NCBI RefSeq assembly: GCF_902686445.1
Contig: NC_062224.1
Location: forward strand, 18,765,123-18,829,122
Direction: 5' to 3'
Origin: Sciurus carolinensis
Taxonomy: Eukaryota; Chordata; Mammalia; Rodentia; Sciuridae
Length of the DNA: 64,000 bases
The notes beneath the pieces are model-generated. The model was not told where the DNA came from and searched no databases. It worked only from the letters and a program-made list of their open reading frames with translations. This document shows positions 1-13,500 of the stretch, piece after piece; position 1 is the first letter of the stretch, and every line of letters begins with the position of its first letter. A program made the position numbers and the translations under genes.

Positions 1-690
1 TGTGGGCAGTTTGGAAGGAGGAGGAATGACCACATGGGGCAACGCAAGGGTCAATTTTGCATCTATGGAATATTTGTGCTGTTGAAAAGAATGAAAATTA
101 CGATGCAGAATTTTAAGATTCAAGACAATGAGGTAGGGGCTTGATTCTGAAACGACGGGGAGGGACTTAGGAACAGAACAGAAAGTCCAGCTGAAAAACA
201 CTGCCACATTCCTCGAATCGAGAGTGCGGGCTCATGGAAGTAGGAGGGAAGAGGCCCTCTACCTCCTGTCCTAGGGATCTGGAGTGGAAGCCGGGTTCCA
301 TTGGAGGGTCCGTAAGAAAATTTCAGAGGTTTCACCTATCATCACCCAAATTGCCACAGGATGAGAATTTGGACACTCCCCACCCCGCTTTTTTTGGAGA
401 GGAGAGGAAATACAGTGAAAAAAATATTCTCTGCACCTCACTTTTTTACTCTTTCTGAAGTGTGAGCACCCAGAGAGGTGGCATGGTTTCAAAATGACAG
501 AGAATGACTTTCACATTAAGCCAGGTTTAAAGTGTCAGTTCAGTATGTGATGGCAAAAATTTTAGCCTTATTGAAACTGGTTTCTCAGCTGTAAAGTGGG
601 CATAATGATTTTATCATGCAGGACTTAGAAATTAGAAATTGTAGAAATTGGAAATTGGTTGGTGAACAGTTTTTAAAATTAGGTTTTAAT
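1..690. other. intronic stretch, nothing recognised
   Basis: Unique-looking intronic DNA of moderate A+T. I see no repeat family that I can name, no splice-flanked exon and no RNA gene. Short frames on both strands around 120-490 overlap each other and show no family resemblance. Confidence 0.6.
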
Positions 691-695
691 ACAGT

Positions 696-719
696 TGTGT
701 GTGTGTGTGTGTGTGTGTG
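696..719 (+). repeat. (GT)n microsatellite
   Basis: About 12 GT units sit directly against the minus-strand ID SINE that follows. Seen from the SINE's own strand this is a CA-rich 3' tail, so the microsatellite probably grew from the SINE tail. Confidence 0.9.
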
Positions 720-793
720 GTGCTAGGGATAGAACCCAAAGCCTTGTGCATGTTGGGCAAGTGCTCTACTATTGAGCCACACCCCTAGCCCTT
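720..793 (-). repeat. ID SINE (tRNA-derived)
   Basis: Read on the minus strand this is a standard ID element: a GGGCTAGGGG head, an A-box-like TGGCTCAATAG, a body with TGCCCAACATGCACAAGGC and a B-box-like GGGTTCTATCC. ID elements are pol III retroposons related to BC1/tRNA-Ala and are abundant in rodents. The 8-nt ttttaata on both sides (684-691 and 802-809) may be a decayed target-site duplication. Confidence 0.85.
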
Positions 794-819
794 AATAAGG
801 CTTTTAATAAACAATATTG

Positions 820-1727
820 ATGATTATGATGATGATGGCGGTGATGGTGATGGTGATGGCAATTATGATGATGATGATGAGATGGTGGTGGCGGTAGTGG
901 TGGTGATGGTGATGGTGGTGGCAGTGGTGATGGTGGTACTGGTGATGGTGGTGGTGGTGGTGCTGGTGATGGTGGTGCTGGTGATGGTGGTGATGGTGAT
1001 GGTGGTGCTGGTAATGGTGGTGGTGGTGGTGATGGTGATGATGGTGATGGTGGTGATGGTGGTGGTGATGGTGATGGTGATGGTGGTGATGGTGGTGGTG
1101 ATGATGGTGATGGTGGTGGTGATGGTGATGGTGGTGCTGGTGATGGTGGTGATGGTGATGGTGGTGCTGGTAATGGTGGTGGTGGTGGTGATGGTGATGA
1201 TGGTGATGGTGGTGATGGTGGTGGTGATGGTGATGGTGATGGTGATGGTGGTGATGGTGGTGGTGATGGTGGTGATGGTGGTGATGGTGGTGGTGATGGT
1301 GATGGTGGTGGTGATGATGATGATGGTGGCAATGGTGATGGTGGTGGTAGTGATGGTGATGGTGATGGTAGTGGTGGTGGTGGTGGCAGTGGTGATGGTG
1401 GCGGTGCTGATGGTGGTGGTTATGGTGGTGGTAATGGTGATGGTGGTGGTGGTGGTGATGATGGTGGTGGTGATGGTGGTGGTGATGGTGGTGGGGATCG
1501 TGATGATGGTGGTGATAGTGGTGGTGATGGTGATGTGGTGGTGGTGGTGATGGTGGTGGTGATAATGGTGATGGTGGTGATGGTGGTGATGGTGGTGGTG
1601 ATGGTGACGGTGGTGGTGATGGTGGTGATGATGGTGATGATGGTGGTCATGGTGGGGATGATGGTGATAGTGGTGATGGTGGTGATGGTGGTGGTGATGG
1701 TAATGGAGATGGTGATGGTGGAAGTCC
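820..1727. repeat. GAT/GGT trinucleotide-based satellite (~0.9 kb)
   Basis: This is about 900 bp made almost only of GAT and GGT triplets (mostly GATGGT and GATGGTGGT), with scattered GCT, GGC, AAT and AGT variants. Because the unit is a multiple of three, all frames stay open for long distances on both strands. That gives Val/Met-rich, His/Thr/Ile-rich and Pro/Ser-rich 'proteins' that are artefacts. A block at 971-1084 recurs essentially unchanged at 1130-1243, a higher-order period of 159 bp. The edges decay into GATGATTATGATG on the left and GGTAATGGAGATGG on the right. Confidence 0.95.
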
Positions 1728-2118
1728 AAAAGTAAGTCTTTCAGTGCTGGAGTCCAGATGCAGGTGGGGCAGTGCTCCTTCTGTAAGAGGTCATCCCTGG
1801 CCCTTTCTGACTTCCAGGATTGCCTCCTTTCCTTACCTCATGGCTACCTCCCAGCTGTGACATCACTGGGGCCTCTGCTGGCCTTGTCACATCTCTAACC
1901 CTCCTGTCTTCCTTTATAAGGATCTTTGTGATCACATCTACTTGAAAAAATCTGGGATACTCTTCCCATATGAAGACCCTTAAATTAATCACAACTGCAA
2001 AGTTTCTCTTGCTATGTAAGGTGACACATTCGCAGGTCCAGGATATGACGTGGACATTGTTGGGGGGCATTATTCTGTTACCGTAAGGTTCTATGGCATT
2101 GTGACTATAAATGATGTG

Positions 2119-2120
<2 letters not shown>

Positions 2121-2164
<44 letters not shown>
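2121..2164 (+). repeat. (AC)22 microsatellite
   Basis: An uninterrupted AC dinucleotide run of 44 bp, likely polymorphic. The alternating purine-pyrimidine pattern can adopt Z-DNA. Confidence 0.95.
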
Positions 2165-2168
<4 letters not shown>

Positions 2169-2244
2169 ACATTCTGAGCACTGTGCTTGCTCCCCATGCC
2201 TTTGTCCCCTCTGATGCTCCTCTCCTGCATGTGTTATCCATCCT

Positions 2245-2410
2245 GTTAGGGACCCCCTGGCCCTGGAACACCTCCTCCTTGTCCTCTTTCCTGTCTTCCT
2301 ACCTTCTGTTATTTTCGTCCGTTGAAACATACTCATTCTTCAAGACCCATTTCAAATTCCCCTTTTCTGTGAATGAGTCCTCTAGTGCTATTTATGTTCC
2401 CGCATGTTAC
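2245..2410 (+). repeat. L2 LINE 3' fragment
   Basis: The text 'tggaacacctcc...cattcttcaagacccatttcaaat...gaatgagtcctctag' follows the L2 3' region (CTTCAAGxCTCAGCTCAAATGTCAC...). It is ancient and diverged. Assignment is by memory of the consensus. Confidence 0.5.
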
Positions 2411-2751
2411 TTATGAATGGCCTCTATGAAAAAAAAATTTTCTTCAAAAAGCTACTGAATTTCTTCATCAGCGAAGGTGTCCAGCCTAAGTGTGATCCAG
2501 GCTCAGAGGTCTAACTGACCAGTTCACAGCAGCCCTCTTTAGATGGGTTATTTGTACAGCACGAAAGGTGAACTTGGCTATAGAACAGGATTGTCACTGA
2601 CATTTTGTCAATGTGACATAGCTAGTTGATTAATCCAATTATAATATCTAGAACAAGGCTTTAATTAGCCAGAGAGTCATTTTGCATAGATTATTATTGA
2701 TTATTCTGATCTCTTTTTTTTCCAAAATGTTCTTTACTTCATTAACTTTAA

Positions 2752-3130
2752 ATGGAAAACTGTGTGCACCTAATAAAATGGGTAAAAAGTAGGTCTTCCC
2801 TTGAGCCTTATGCTCAGGCCTTTCCCCAGAGGCAACTGTCTTCCTTTACTTCCACTTTCCTGAGAGTGTGCACCTATGTACGTGCATGCGTTTTATACAA
2901 GGGGGGGCATAATTCACTGAATGCTCTGCACCTTTATTTTTTTCACTCAATATATCTGGGGGATAATTCTATATTAGAACACATAAATCTACTTAGTTAT
3001 ATTAAATGGCTGATTATACTCCACTGTATTTTTGGATTGTCATTTACTTAATTATTGATGTCCTTATTGATGGACATTTAGGATCTTTCCAATGTTTTGC
3101 TCTTTCAAGCTTTTGTTTATTTTTATGAGA
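2752..3130 (-). repeat. probable antisense L1M fragment
   Basis: Phrases such as 'ttattgatggacatttaggatctttccaatgttttgctctttcaag', preceded by 'actccactgtatttttggattgtcatttacttaatta', resemble the antisense of old mammalian L1 3' ends (L1M group). The 99-residue open frame here is a by-product. Diverged, so the subfamily is not assigned. Confidence 0.5.
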
Positions 3131-3150
3131 CTGTTGTTCATATTTTCTTT

Positions 3151-3360
3151 CTTTCCTTTTCTTTTTCTTTCTTTTATTTTGTGCTAGAGATTGAACCCAG
3201 GGGTGCTTAAGCACTGAGCAACATCCCCCGCTCTTTAAATATTTTTATTTTGAGACAGAGTCTCGCTAAGTTGCTGAGGCTGGCTTTGAACTTTCGATCT
3301 TCCTGCCTCAGCCTCCTCCGGAGCCACTGGGATGACAGGCATGCGTCACTACACCTGGCT
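3151..3360 (-). repeat. B1-dID-like composite SINE with TSD
   Basis: On the minus strand a 7SL-derived B1-like part (AGCCAGGTGTAGTGACGCATGCC...CAGTGGCTCCGGAGGAGGC) is joined to an ID-like tRNA part ending near 3181, followed by an AAAG-rich tail. The 11-bp direct repeat atattttcttt flanks it at 3140-3150 and 3361-3371, which supports retroposition. This composite layout is typical of sciurid genomes. Confidence 0.85.
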
Positions 3361-3371
3361 ATATTTTCTTT

Positions 3372-6010
3372 ACATAGATTCCTCTTTCATGTAGTCATCA
3401 TTGTATCTACGAGGACTCTGTTATTTTTATGAGTGAGCTTGGAATATTAAAGGGTACATCAACGTGTGTTCCATTAGCAGGGAGCTTAAAAGAACTTTTC
3501 TTCAACTTTCTTGCTGAGACATCTGCCCTGAGGAGAATAAAATTAAGCCTTGTGGGGGTGTTTAAAAGAAGGGGGTCCCAGTGAGCGACCATGACCTGTG
3601 AGAGGCAATCAGCTGGGGTGACTCTTGAATATCCTGAGCCATCCCTGCTGGGGGGTTGGGTTTGTGCCCACTGTTTGATGATGACAGTCACTGTTCCCTA
3701 CCAAAGGGGCCGTGCATTTGGCCCTAGGAGGGCAATGAACCTTGGCAGCTGTCGGGGAATGAGGACCTGATTGTCTGCCAGGTCTTATGTCCTCGTCAGA
3801 GGAGGCAGGGATGAGGAAGGGAAGAGAAAGGGTGACTGAAGAGCCACCTCTCTAGGGAGAAATCTTCCTCACAGATCTGGGAAGACCCTGGTGCTAAGTG
3901 CCATCTGGGAGTTGTGCACCATCGAAGAAAAGTGGTGAATGTCCCCAGGCTCCGTTTCATCCAGATCATTCCCTCTGTCACCCGAGTAGAGCAGAGCTGT
4001 GTGACAGGCGTGTGACGGGCCTTTCAGGGTTTCTAGAGTTTGAGGCGGTGGTTTCAGGAGATTCTATAATTCCAGAAGAACTGCTTCTTTATCCTGCCAC
4101 CACCTCCCTGAACCAGACCCTGTTGGTGTGATAAGAAAAAAGGGACTGGCTCACTTGGGTTCCAGATCAGCCTTTGACAAGGGACGTGAGTGAGGACAGC
4201 CGAGATGAAGTGTGGGAGAAGCCGAGGGGTAGGTTGGGCCGGTAAGTGGAGCGTGCTCTTTCAAGTGTGGCGGTTTGCATTCATTTGGAATTTATTTGTC
4301 TCCTGCGTTCGGATCAGTGACTCTGTGAACAGTAAAGATTTAGTGCCACAGAAAAACCTTCAGAAACCGGAGATGTCACGGACGATGACGGTGCTGGCAT
4401 TTTGATGCCTTCCCCCTGTGACAAGTATCGTTATAACCCAGACCTGCTCCAGTGACTTTTTAGACACTCAGATGTACTCGGGATGAGAATCGATCCGGGC
4501 AAAAACCAGGCTAATCGCATGAATATGTAAGGATGCCTTGTCATGGTTCTTGAAGCCATTGGGGAAGGTCGCTTGTCCTCGTGGGCTTACTCGTCGCAGA
4601 GGAAGATGGGGATATTTCGGTGGAAAAGCACAACCCTAGGAGTCTCCTTGCTCCTCGGCGTCTATCCTGAAGTTAGGGAGCTGTCTCTAATTGGAACTGG
4701 TTGGCGAGGTACTGTCCAAATTAATAAGAGCCTCAGTTATAGATTACTTTTTAGGAAATAAAATTTTAATACTTTCAGCTTAAGCATCACATAAACTAAC
4801 ATATGGCTTACTACATAATTGCCAAGTGGAGGTTTTCAGAAGATAGACTTTAATGAATAGATGCTGTATCTAAATTGGATGCCAGTGATGAAATGCCAAT
4901 TTTCATGCATACATATCTGTCTGGAAGGATTTTTTGTTTTTGTTTTTGGCTTGACAGGACTTTATTTTCTAGATCGGACATGGTTTTCTTTAGGTCAGTG
5001 TGCTGAATTGGCACTATAAAATGTCATTAGCGGTATGTGAGTTAGTGGAGATTTTAAACTGAAGATTCTAGCAGAAAGAGTTGTCACTTCTAAAGTTGCC
5101 TGGTTTCTGCCCAGAGAGGTGCTTAGACAGAGACTGTCTGACTCCAGTGCTGTTATTATCCATTTGGATTCTCTGGGGTCAGTAAGATTATTGTTAGGAT
5201 TAGCAGACAAGTTTTTCCATTTTAAGGATTGATTCTGCTCTGGAACAATAGGTCTAAAAGGCACCTGTCTACTTCTTATATTGTCTCCAGCCAAATATCA
5301 CCAACTTCACTTTTTGCTATTTTTTTGATCCATTTTTTAAAAACCAGTCCTTAATATTGTCCTGGCCTGACATTGAAGAAAATAGTATGCTTAGAGAAAA
5401 AGAGCATTTTGATTTATGGTTGGAGGCCTGGGGTAACGTCTGTAGGCTGGATTGCTTGGTACGTTAATGGCCATAGGCTGGAGGTGGTGCTGTTAATAAA
5501 GTTAATAACACAATCAATTTGATTCATATGTAGAATGACTAAAAAGCAGAAAAAGGCAATGAGCCAATAGTAACTGACTCTAAGCTAATAGGGCAGATCA
5601 TTTTAGCACCATCTGATGATCTTTTGGTCTAATTTGGGATGGATATTATTGTACTGAATGGTTGGTTTCGTGTACTGTCATGCATCAAAGAGACAGCTCC
5701 AGAATTCCTGATCCTTGTTGGAAATCAGAGGAGCCTTTTAAAGGAGTCTTTTCATCCATTCAATTTGACTGACATTGTGGAGCATCTGAAAATGTGTCAG
5801 TTGTCACAATAGATTGGAAATTTAAGTTTTGTTCGTTTTGTAGTTAACTTGTTCTTATATGAGAAAAGAAATTAAATGGTGTGCATTTTAGGGTAAGGCA
5901 GCCTGGTCACTACCCTTTTATTCAATATTTGTAATTAAGAACTTAAAATTAAAGATTGTTAAAATTTGGGAAAGCAGATGTCACGGTGTCCTTTTTTAAA
6001 AAAACGTTAT
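3372..6010. other. intronic stretch, no gene
   Basis: No repeat family is recognised with confidence across this 2.6 kb. Short frames (for example 3407-3691 minus, 4543-4761 plus and 4995-5294 minus) lack any family signature, splice context or codon bias. The A+T-rich part from 4750 to 5990 could hold conserved regulatory DNA, but nothing in the sequence alone shows this. Confidence 0.55.
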
Positions 6011-6014
6011 TAAA

Positions 6015-6132
6015 GAAGCAGGGTCTTGCTGTATTGCTCAGGCTGTTCCTGAACTCCTGGGCTCAAGGGATCCTCCTGTCTCAGCATCCTGAGTAGCTGG
6101 AACTTCAGGTGCATGCCAGTAGACCTGGCTTC
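6015..6132 (-). repeat. 7SL-derived SINE monomer (B1/FLAM-like)
   Basis: The antisense Alu/B1 signature 'cagggtcttgctgtattgctcaggctgttcctgaactcctgggctcaag...cctcctgtctcagcatcctgagtagctgg' is plain. No ID half is attached, so this is an older monomeric 7SL SINE. Confidence 0.8.
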
Positions 6133-8720
6133 TGCTTTTTATAATAATGTTTGCTAGTGACGGGGCGAGTTCATCAAGCATATCTATGGGCTTGGTCTAG
6201 CTCTGAGTTCTGGTCTCAGTAGAAGGCACAGATCTGGAATTAAGATACTCTGAATGGTTCTGTGAATTTTTTTAACAGCTATTTGAAGTTCACATGTCAT
6301 TTTTTAGCCAAAGCATCCTCAGGGTACATGATTTGTGCTGCCTTTTCTGGGAAATCAGAAAGTTGAGGCATTCCCAAAGCCTGGCCCACATTCTTGCTTT
6401 GTGTTCCCATGGGTGGCCTGGACCCTGAATCCTTGTGTGTGCCCAGGCGTGTGGCCCACAGGGGGCGCGGTGAGTATCACCTCTGGGTAGGCCGTCTGGG
6501 TAGGTAATCGGCCATCATAACAACAGGATCCCCGACTGGAAATTGAGTGAATAAGTCAAAACAAAACAGCCTTCTCAGAAACCATAATTTATGAAAGTTA
6601 AAAGAGTAGTTGTTTAGAAATCTTTAGTCCATATAGAAAACATGACATTCCCTCTAGTCTTGGAAATTCAGTTCTCAAAAGATTGTTTGTTTTTCCTGGC
6701 TTACAATCAGAGGCAGCTGCTCCCAGGTGAGGATTTGATTTTTCTTTTGAAATGTGGAAGAAAAGGGGGGACGACTCAACTTTGGCAATTTGTATAGCTC
6801 ATCTCCAGGTACAGAAAATATTTAGCATTTCAAGAATAGCTTTTTGTGTGACCTCTCTGCTAATTTGTCACAGAGATTTAATTTTGGTGGAAACTAGGTA
6901 TTTTTATAAATAGAATAATGGCTTTCTTTATAATTCAAATAAATGTTTTGTCACAGCTTGAAAAAGAAGGCAATTTTCGGAATACTGGAATTTTTATTTC
7001 TGCCATGTTTTCTAATGTCTTTCCATCTATATAAAAATCTGCCTTCTCTACCGTCAAATTTTATTTATCTTATTCAGCAGAATAATGGTTTATGGGAAGA
7101 AATATTGTATCATAAATTCACAAATTTAACATTTCATTAGTCAAGACCAATGGTGATCTCAGGATCAATCAACTGTAGGTTTTTACTTACACATTCAGTC
7201 ACATAAGTAAGGGTTTAAGATGGATCAAGAGGGACTCAAAAGAATTTTTATGCCTCGGGAGAAACCCTGGAGGTCCTTTCTGCATATGCCAAAGACTTGC
7301 TGGAACACAGTGGGAGGAGGAAAGAGAAATGGTTCTTCTCAACATTGAGTGGAAGGTCATTAGAGATTATTACTTATTTTCTGGATGTATAGCACAGCAG
7401 AAGTGCAGAGAGCCAGCTGGGAAACAGAAGAGAGCCCCAGATAATAGTGATCATCAAAACCGTCTTGGACACCAGCTGTTGCCCAGTACCGTTGGGTATG
7501 GAGACAGAATAGAATCAGGCCCAACGCCTGCACTCCTGTGGGCAAAACCCAGAGGACTGTGGTGGTACGTGTCAGTGAGGAAACGTAGGTATGAACCACG
7601 TGCCTCAGAGGGTGTGAGGGGTCCTTCTGTCCAGGTAAAAGGCAATCCAGACACCTCAACAGAGGACGAAATATACCTGGACCCTTAAAAAAACAATGAA
7701 TGGCATTTTCCCAAGCAAACAAAGAAATGACGTTCAAGGAAAGGGATGGTGGGAAGTGCCTGAGCTACCTCGTGGTGTGAAAGGGCGAGGTGTGTACGGC
7801 GGGGGTTGAGGGTGTTGGAGGGGGTGCTATAGTGGTAGATGAGCCCACCAAGTTTGTCAGGCTGGCAAGGGCTTTGAATACCTGGGTAACTTGCAGAGGA
7901 TTTGAACCTGACCCTATGTACCTGGAACCTCAAAGAATTAAACGGGATGACCACATCAGATCTTTGTTTTAGAACAGCAATTCCAGGAGCAAGCAGGAGA
8001 GCGGTAGAAGGTAGGCTTGCTGGGGGAACAGCGAGCAGGAGGGTGTTGGGCAGGTAATCCATAGGTGAAATAACAAGGACCTGACCCAGAGCCCTGGTGG
8101 GGGTTAGAAGAACGGAGGGCATTTGAGAATCTTTTAATGGAAGATCCGCATGTCTAGCTGGGTCAGTGGGTTGGCGAAAGTGAGAGGGAATCTTTTGCAA
8201 AGTGAAAAAGATTAAAATATAGACAAAGGTTAGAGGATCATGTGTGGGTAGGAGGGCTTTGAAATTAGGAAAACTATTAGAATTTTTCAGTGGTGGGAGA
8301 CTAGAATAGGCAGGTGGAGAGGGAGAGAAAAGATGGATGGAAAGATGGAAGGAGAGAACCATGTCATAGAACCAAGAAGAGTTTTAGGAAGGAGGCAGAG
8401 GGTATCACATGGCACACAAAGACCAGTAGGACCAGCAGTGAGAAGCCACAGCTGCGTTTAGCAATAAGAAGGTCCGAGGGTCTCAGGCCACCTGGTTCCA
8501 GTCAAGTGGTGGTGAGAGAAGCAGTCAACTTGGAGAGAGCAGAGTAGAGGGTGTGCTGTGGGCAGTTCCAGGCATGCATCTCCAGATGCAAATGGAATTG
8601 CAGCTGCTGAGCTCCCTGCCACTCAGCTTTCTAGCGTGTGTGTGTAGTTGGGTTCATTTTGACATAATCACACCTGCATGGAATTTAATTTACTCCATTT
8701 CAGTCCCTAGTGCCCCCACT
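6133..8720. other. intronic stretch, no gene
   Basis: This contains the longest non-satellite frame of the window (7685-8362, minus strand, 225 codons). Its product has no recognisable domain and low-complexity Ser/Pro/Leu composition. It overlaps several other frames of similar quality, so I treat it as chance. GA-rich wording around 8200-8420 may be very old interspersed repeat. Confidence 0.5.
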
Positions 8721-8724
8721 CCCT

Positions 8725-8824
8725 TCCCTCCCACTATTTGCCCAGGCTGGCCTTGAATTTGGGATCCTTCCATCTCAGCCTCCAGAGCAGCTGGGATTAC
8801 AGGCCTGCGGTACCACCTGGGTAC
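8725..8824 (-). repeat. 7SL-derived SINE fragment
   Basis: The antisense B1/Alu-like text 'tgcccaggctggccttgaatttgggatcc...cagcctccagagcagctgggattacaggcctgcggtaccacctgg' marks a 3'-truncated or diverged 7SL SINE. Confidence 0.75.
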
Positions 8825-9044
8825 CCTTCAGTTAAAGGCGCAAGACCTGTGTTTTATGGCTGATCCAGTGCGACCTGCCTTGACCTCTTTGTATTTTTAA
8901 ACCCTCGTTGTTCTTTGTCCCTGCTTCTGTTCCTTGGATTTTCTTTTCTGGGGTTATCTGAAGACTCTGTGGGCTCTCAGATCACTTTCCTTGCTGTAGT
9001 ACTTGCCTGCCACCAGCTCCCTGTCCCTCCCTGCCTCCTTCCCC

Positions 9045-9055
<11 letters not shown>

Positions 9056-9106
<51 letters not shown>
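9056..9106 (+). repeat. (AC)n microsatellite
   Basis: About 25 uninterrupted AC units (51 bp), preceded by a short CT-rich run. Confidence 0.95.
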
Positions 9107-9108
<2 letters not shown>

Positions 9109-9734
9109 GCTGTGTAATTACATTGAAGGTGCCCAAACTCTTCATTCATGAGTTTTGTTTTTGATGTTGTTAATTGGTTTCCTTGAACAGGGGAAGTGTC
9201 TTCAAGTGATTTTTGTTTATTACAGAAACAATAAAAATTTATGCTGATCTTATCCTCTAAGATGACCCCAGCTTTGTCTTTGGAAAGCTTACAGAAGATG
9301 AATGCATGTCGTTTGGCTAAATGAGAAAGTGAGTGGATTTGCAGCTTGGAAGCGAAGGCAGTGCCCCAGCCACAGGCTCCTGAGGCTGGCTGCCTGGTGG
9401 CAGAGAGCGTCAGCCCTGCATGCTGTATTGAGAAGGACCTCAGAGGGCTTTATTGTCTGCCCTGCACTACCTCTGTGACTGAGCTCACTGACATGGAGGG
9501 ACGGTAACCTCTGTTACTGTACTGCACGGTTTGGGTTGTCAGGACTGGATTAGTTGATAGATGCCAGAGCACTTGGTAAATGGCAAATGGTACATGCCAT
9601 CTGGTACCCTGCGATTATTCACATAATTCCTCTCCCCTCCAGGGGAGTAATGAGTGAAAAGGGTCATCCAGCTTTCCCAACGTCTCCCTTCTCAAGCAAA
9701 GCCATTGAGTTGAAAAAAGTGGGCAGGCACTCTC

Positions 9735-10126
9735 TTTTTATGTTTTTATTGTGGTCCGAAGGACAGAGCATAAACTTTTTCACTTTAACCATTTTGAAAC
9801 GGTGCAACTCAGTGGCCTCAAGTACGTTGCCTTATTCGGTCATTGCCACAGACCGTCTCCAGAACGTGTTCGTTTTCCCAAACAGAAACTCTGTCCCCAT
9901 TGTACAATAACTGTCCCTCTCCCCCCCCTCCAGCAACTGCTGCTCTACTTTCTGCCTCTGTGGATTTTACTAGTCTAATGATCTCGCAGAATGGAACCGT
10001 GGTGCAGTTGTCTTTTGGTGACGGGCTTATTTCAATGAGCTCACGTCTTCAAGGTTCATCTGTATTTTTAGCATGTGTCAGAATTTCCTTTTTAAGGGTG
10101 AGTAACATTCCATTGTGTGTGTAGAC
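9735..10126 (-). repeat. antisense L1M 3' end, left part
   Basis: The order of phrases matches the antisense of old mammalian L1 3' ends: 'cactttaaccattttgaaacggtgcaactcagtggcctcaagtacgttg', 'ccgtctccagaacgtgttcg', 'tctactttctgcctctgtggattttactagtct', 'gcttatttcaatgagctcac', 'catgtgtcagaatttcc', 'agtaacattccattgtgtgtg'. The element resumes after the ID SINE at 10141-10265. The frame at 9554-9910 is a shadow of this repeat. Confidence 0.75.
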
Positions 10127-10140
10127 CACATTTTTTTTTT

Positions 10141-10265
10141 AAATGGTTTTTAGTGGTGGATGGACACCATACCCTTATTTATTTATTTATTTGTATGTGG
10201 TGCTGAGGAACGAACCCAGGGCCTCACGCGTGCTAAGTGAGCACTGAGCCACAGCCCAGCCCGAT
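10141..10265 (-). repeat. ID SINE with tail block and TSD, inside an L1
   Basis: On the minus strand this is an ID element with an AAAT-rich region and a 3' block including ATGGTGTCCATCCACCACTA. The same tail wording occurs in the ID copy at 63749-63913, so it belongs to the subfamily. The duplicated cacatttttttttt at 10127-10140 and 10266-10279 is the target site. The insertion splits the antisense L1, so it is younger than the L1. Confidence 0.85.
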
Positions 10266-10410
10266 CACATTTTTTTTTTTTTTGGTGTTTTAATCCACGT
10301 ATCTCTTGGTGGGCATTTGGATTGTTTCCACCTTTTGGCGGCTATGAATGGTGCTGGGAATGTGGATGCACAACTCTCTGACCAGATCCCTGCTTTCCTT
10401 TCTTCCGGGA
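10266..10410 (-). repeat. antisense L1M 3' end, right part
   Basis: The L1 text resumes: 'ttaatccacgtatctcttggtgggcatttggattgtttccaccttttggcggctatgaatggtgctgggaatgtgg', then 'ccctgctttcctttcttccgggagtgg'. It is collinear with 9735-10126 once the SINE and one target copy are removed. Confidence 0.75.
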
Positions 10411-12974
<2,564 letters not shown>

Positions 12975-13079
12975 CCAGGAGCCGGGCCTGGCCCTCCTCC
13001 CCATGCTGCCCCTGTGTCCTTCCTCCTGCCTGCCTTGGCAGCTGGGCTTCGCAGAGGTCAAAGGGGGCCACCAGCTGCT

Positions 13080-13500
13080 GATGCAGATGATGACTGACAT
13101 TCACACAGCACTTCCCAAACGCTTGCCATATAGATAGATCTGGTCCCTCTTGTAAAATCTGTTGGCAGACGATGGAGGTAGAGCCCAGTTGTCAGGCGGA
13201 CTTGGTTTTGAACAGACCCTACCATTCACTCCAGCTGAGTGACCTGGGGCCAGTTCCTGAATCTCCCTGTAGAGTGGAGTTCACCTCCTCTCCAGAGCAG
13301 GGTGTGGTAAGGAGAGAGTGACCAGGTGCTTGCCAGGCATGTGTGAAGTGCTGACCTCAGCACTGCTACACAGGAAGGGCTCAGTGAAAGGTACTGTCGC
13401 CACTGCTCCGAGCTCTGGTATCGTTGCTGTTATTTTATAAAAGAGAGATGAAGCTCAAAACAAATCCCATGTCCAAAGCCTCATTATATGCAGCTCACAT
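13080..13500. repeat. diverged MIR-like pieces
   Basis: Text such as 'gacttggttttgaacag...ctgagtgacctggggccagttcctgaatctccctg' (13200-13270, minus orientation) and 'gttattttataaaagagagatgaagctca' (13428-13456) resembles MIR. The copies are old, and borders and number of elements are uncertain. Confidence 0.4.

Noticed and set aside
769..1735. Long open frames on both strands (up to 288 codons; Pro/Ser-rich, His/Thr/Ile-rich, Val/Met-rich)
   Set aside because: They are translations of the GAT/GGT satellite, where no triplet register contains stops. There is no splice, promoter or family support.
7685..8362. 225-codon minus-strand frame
   Set aside because: It has no recognisable domain and low-complexity composition, and it overlaps other frames of similar quality. 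It lacks a promoter, poly(A) signal or splice context.
9554..10124. Overlapping frames of 75-118 codons in the 9.5-10.1 kb region
   Set aside because: They fall in the antisense L1 3' end and have no protein family. The words match the repeat.
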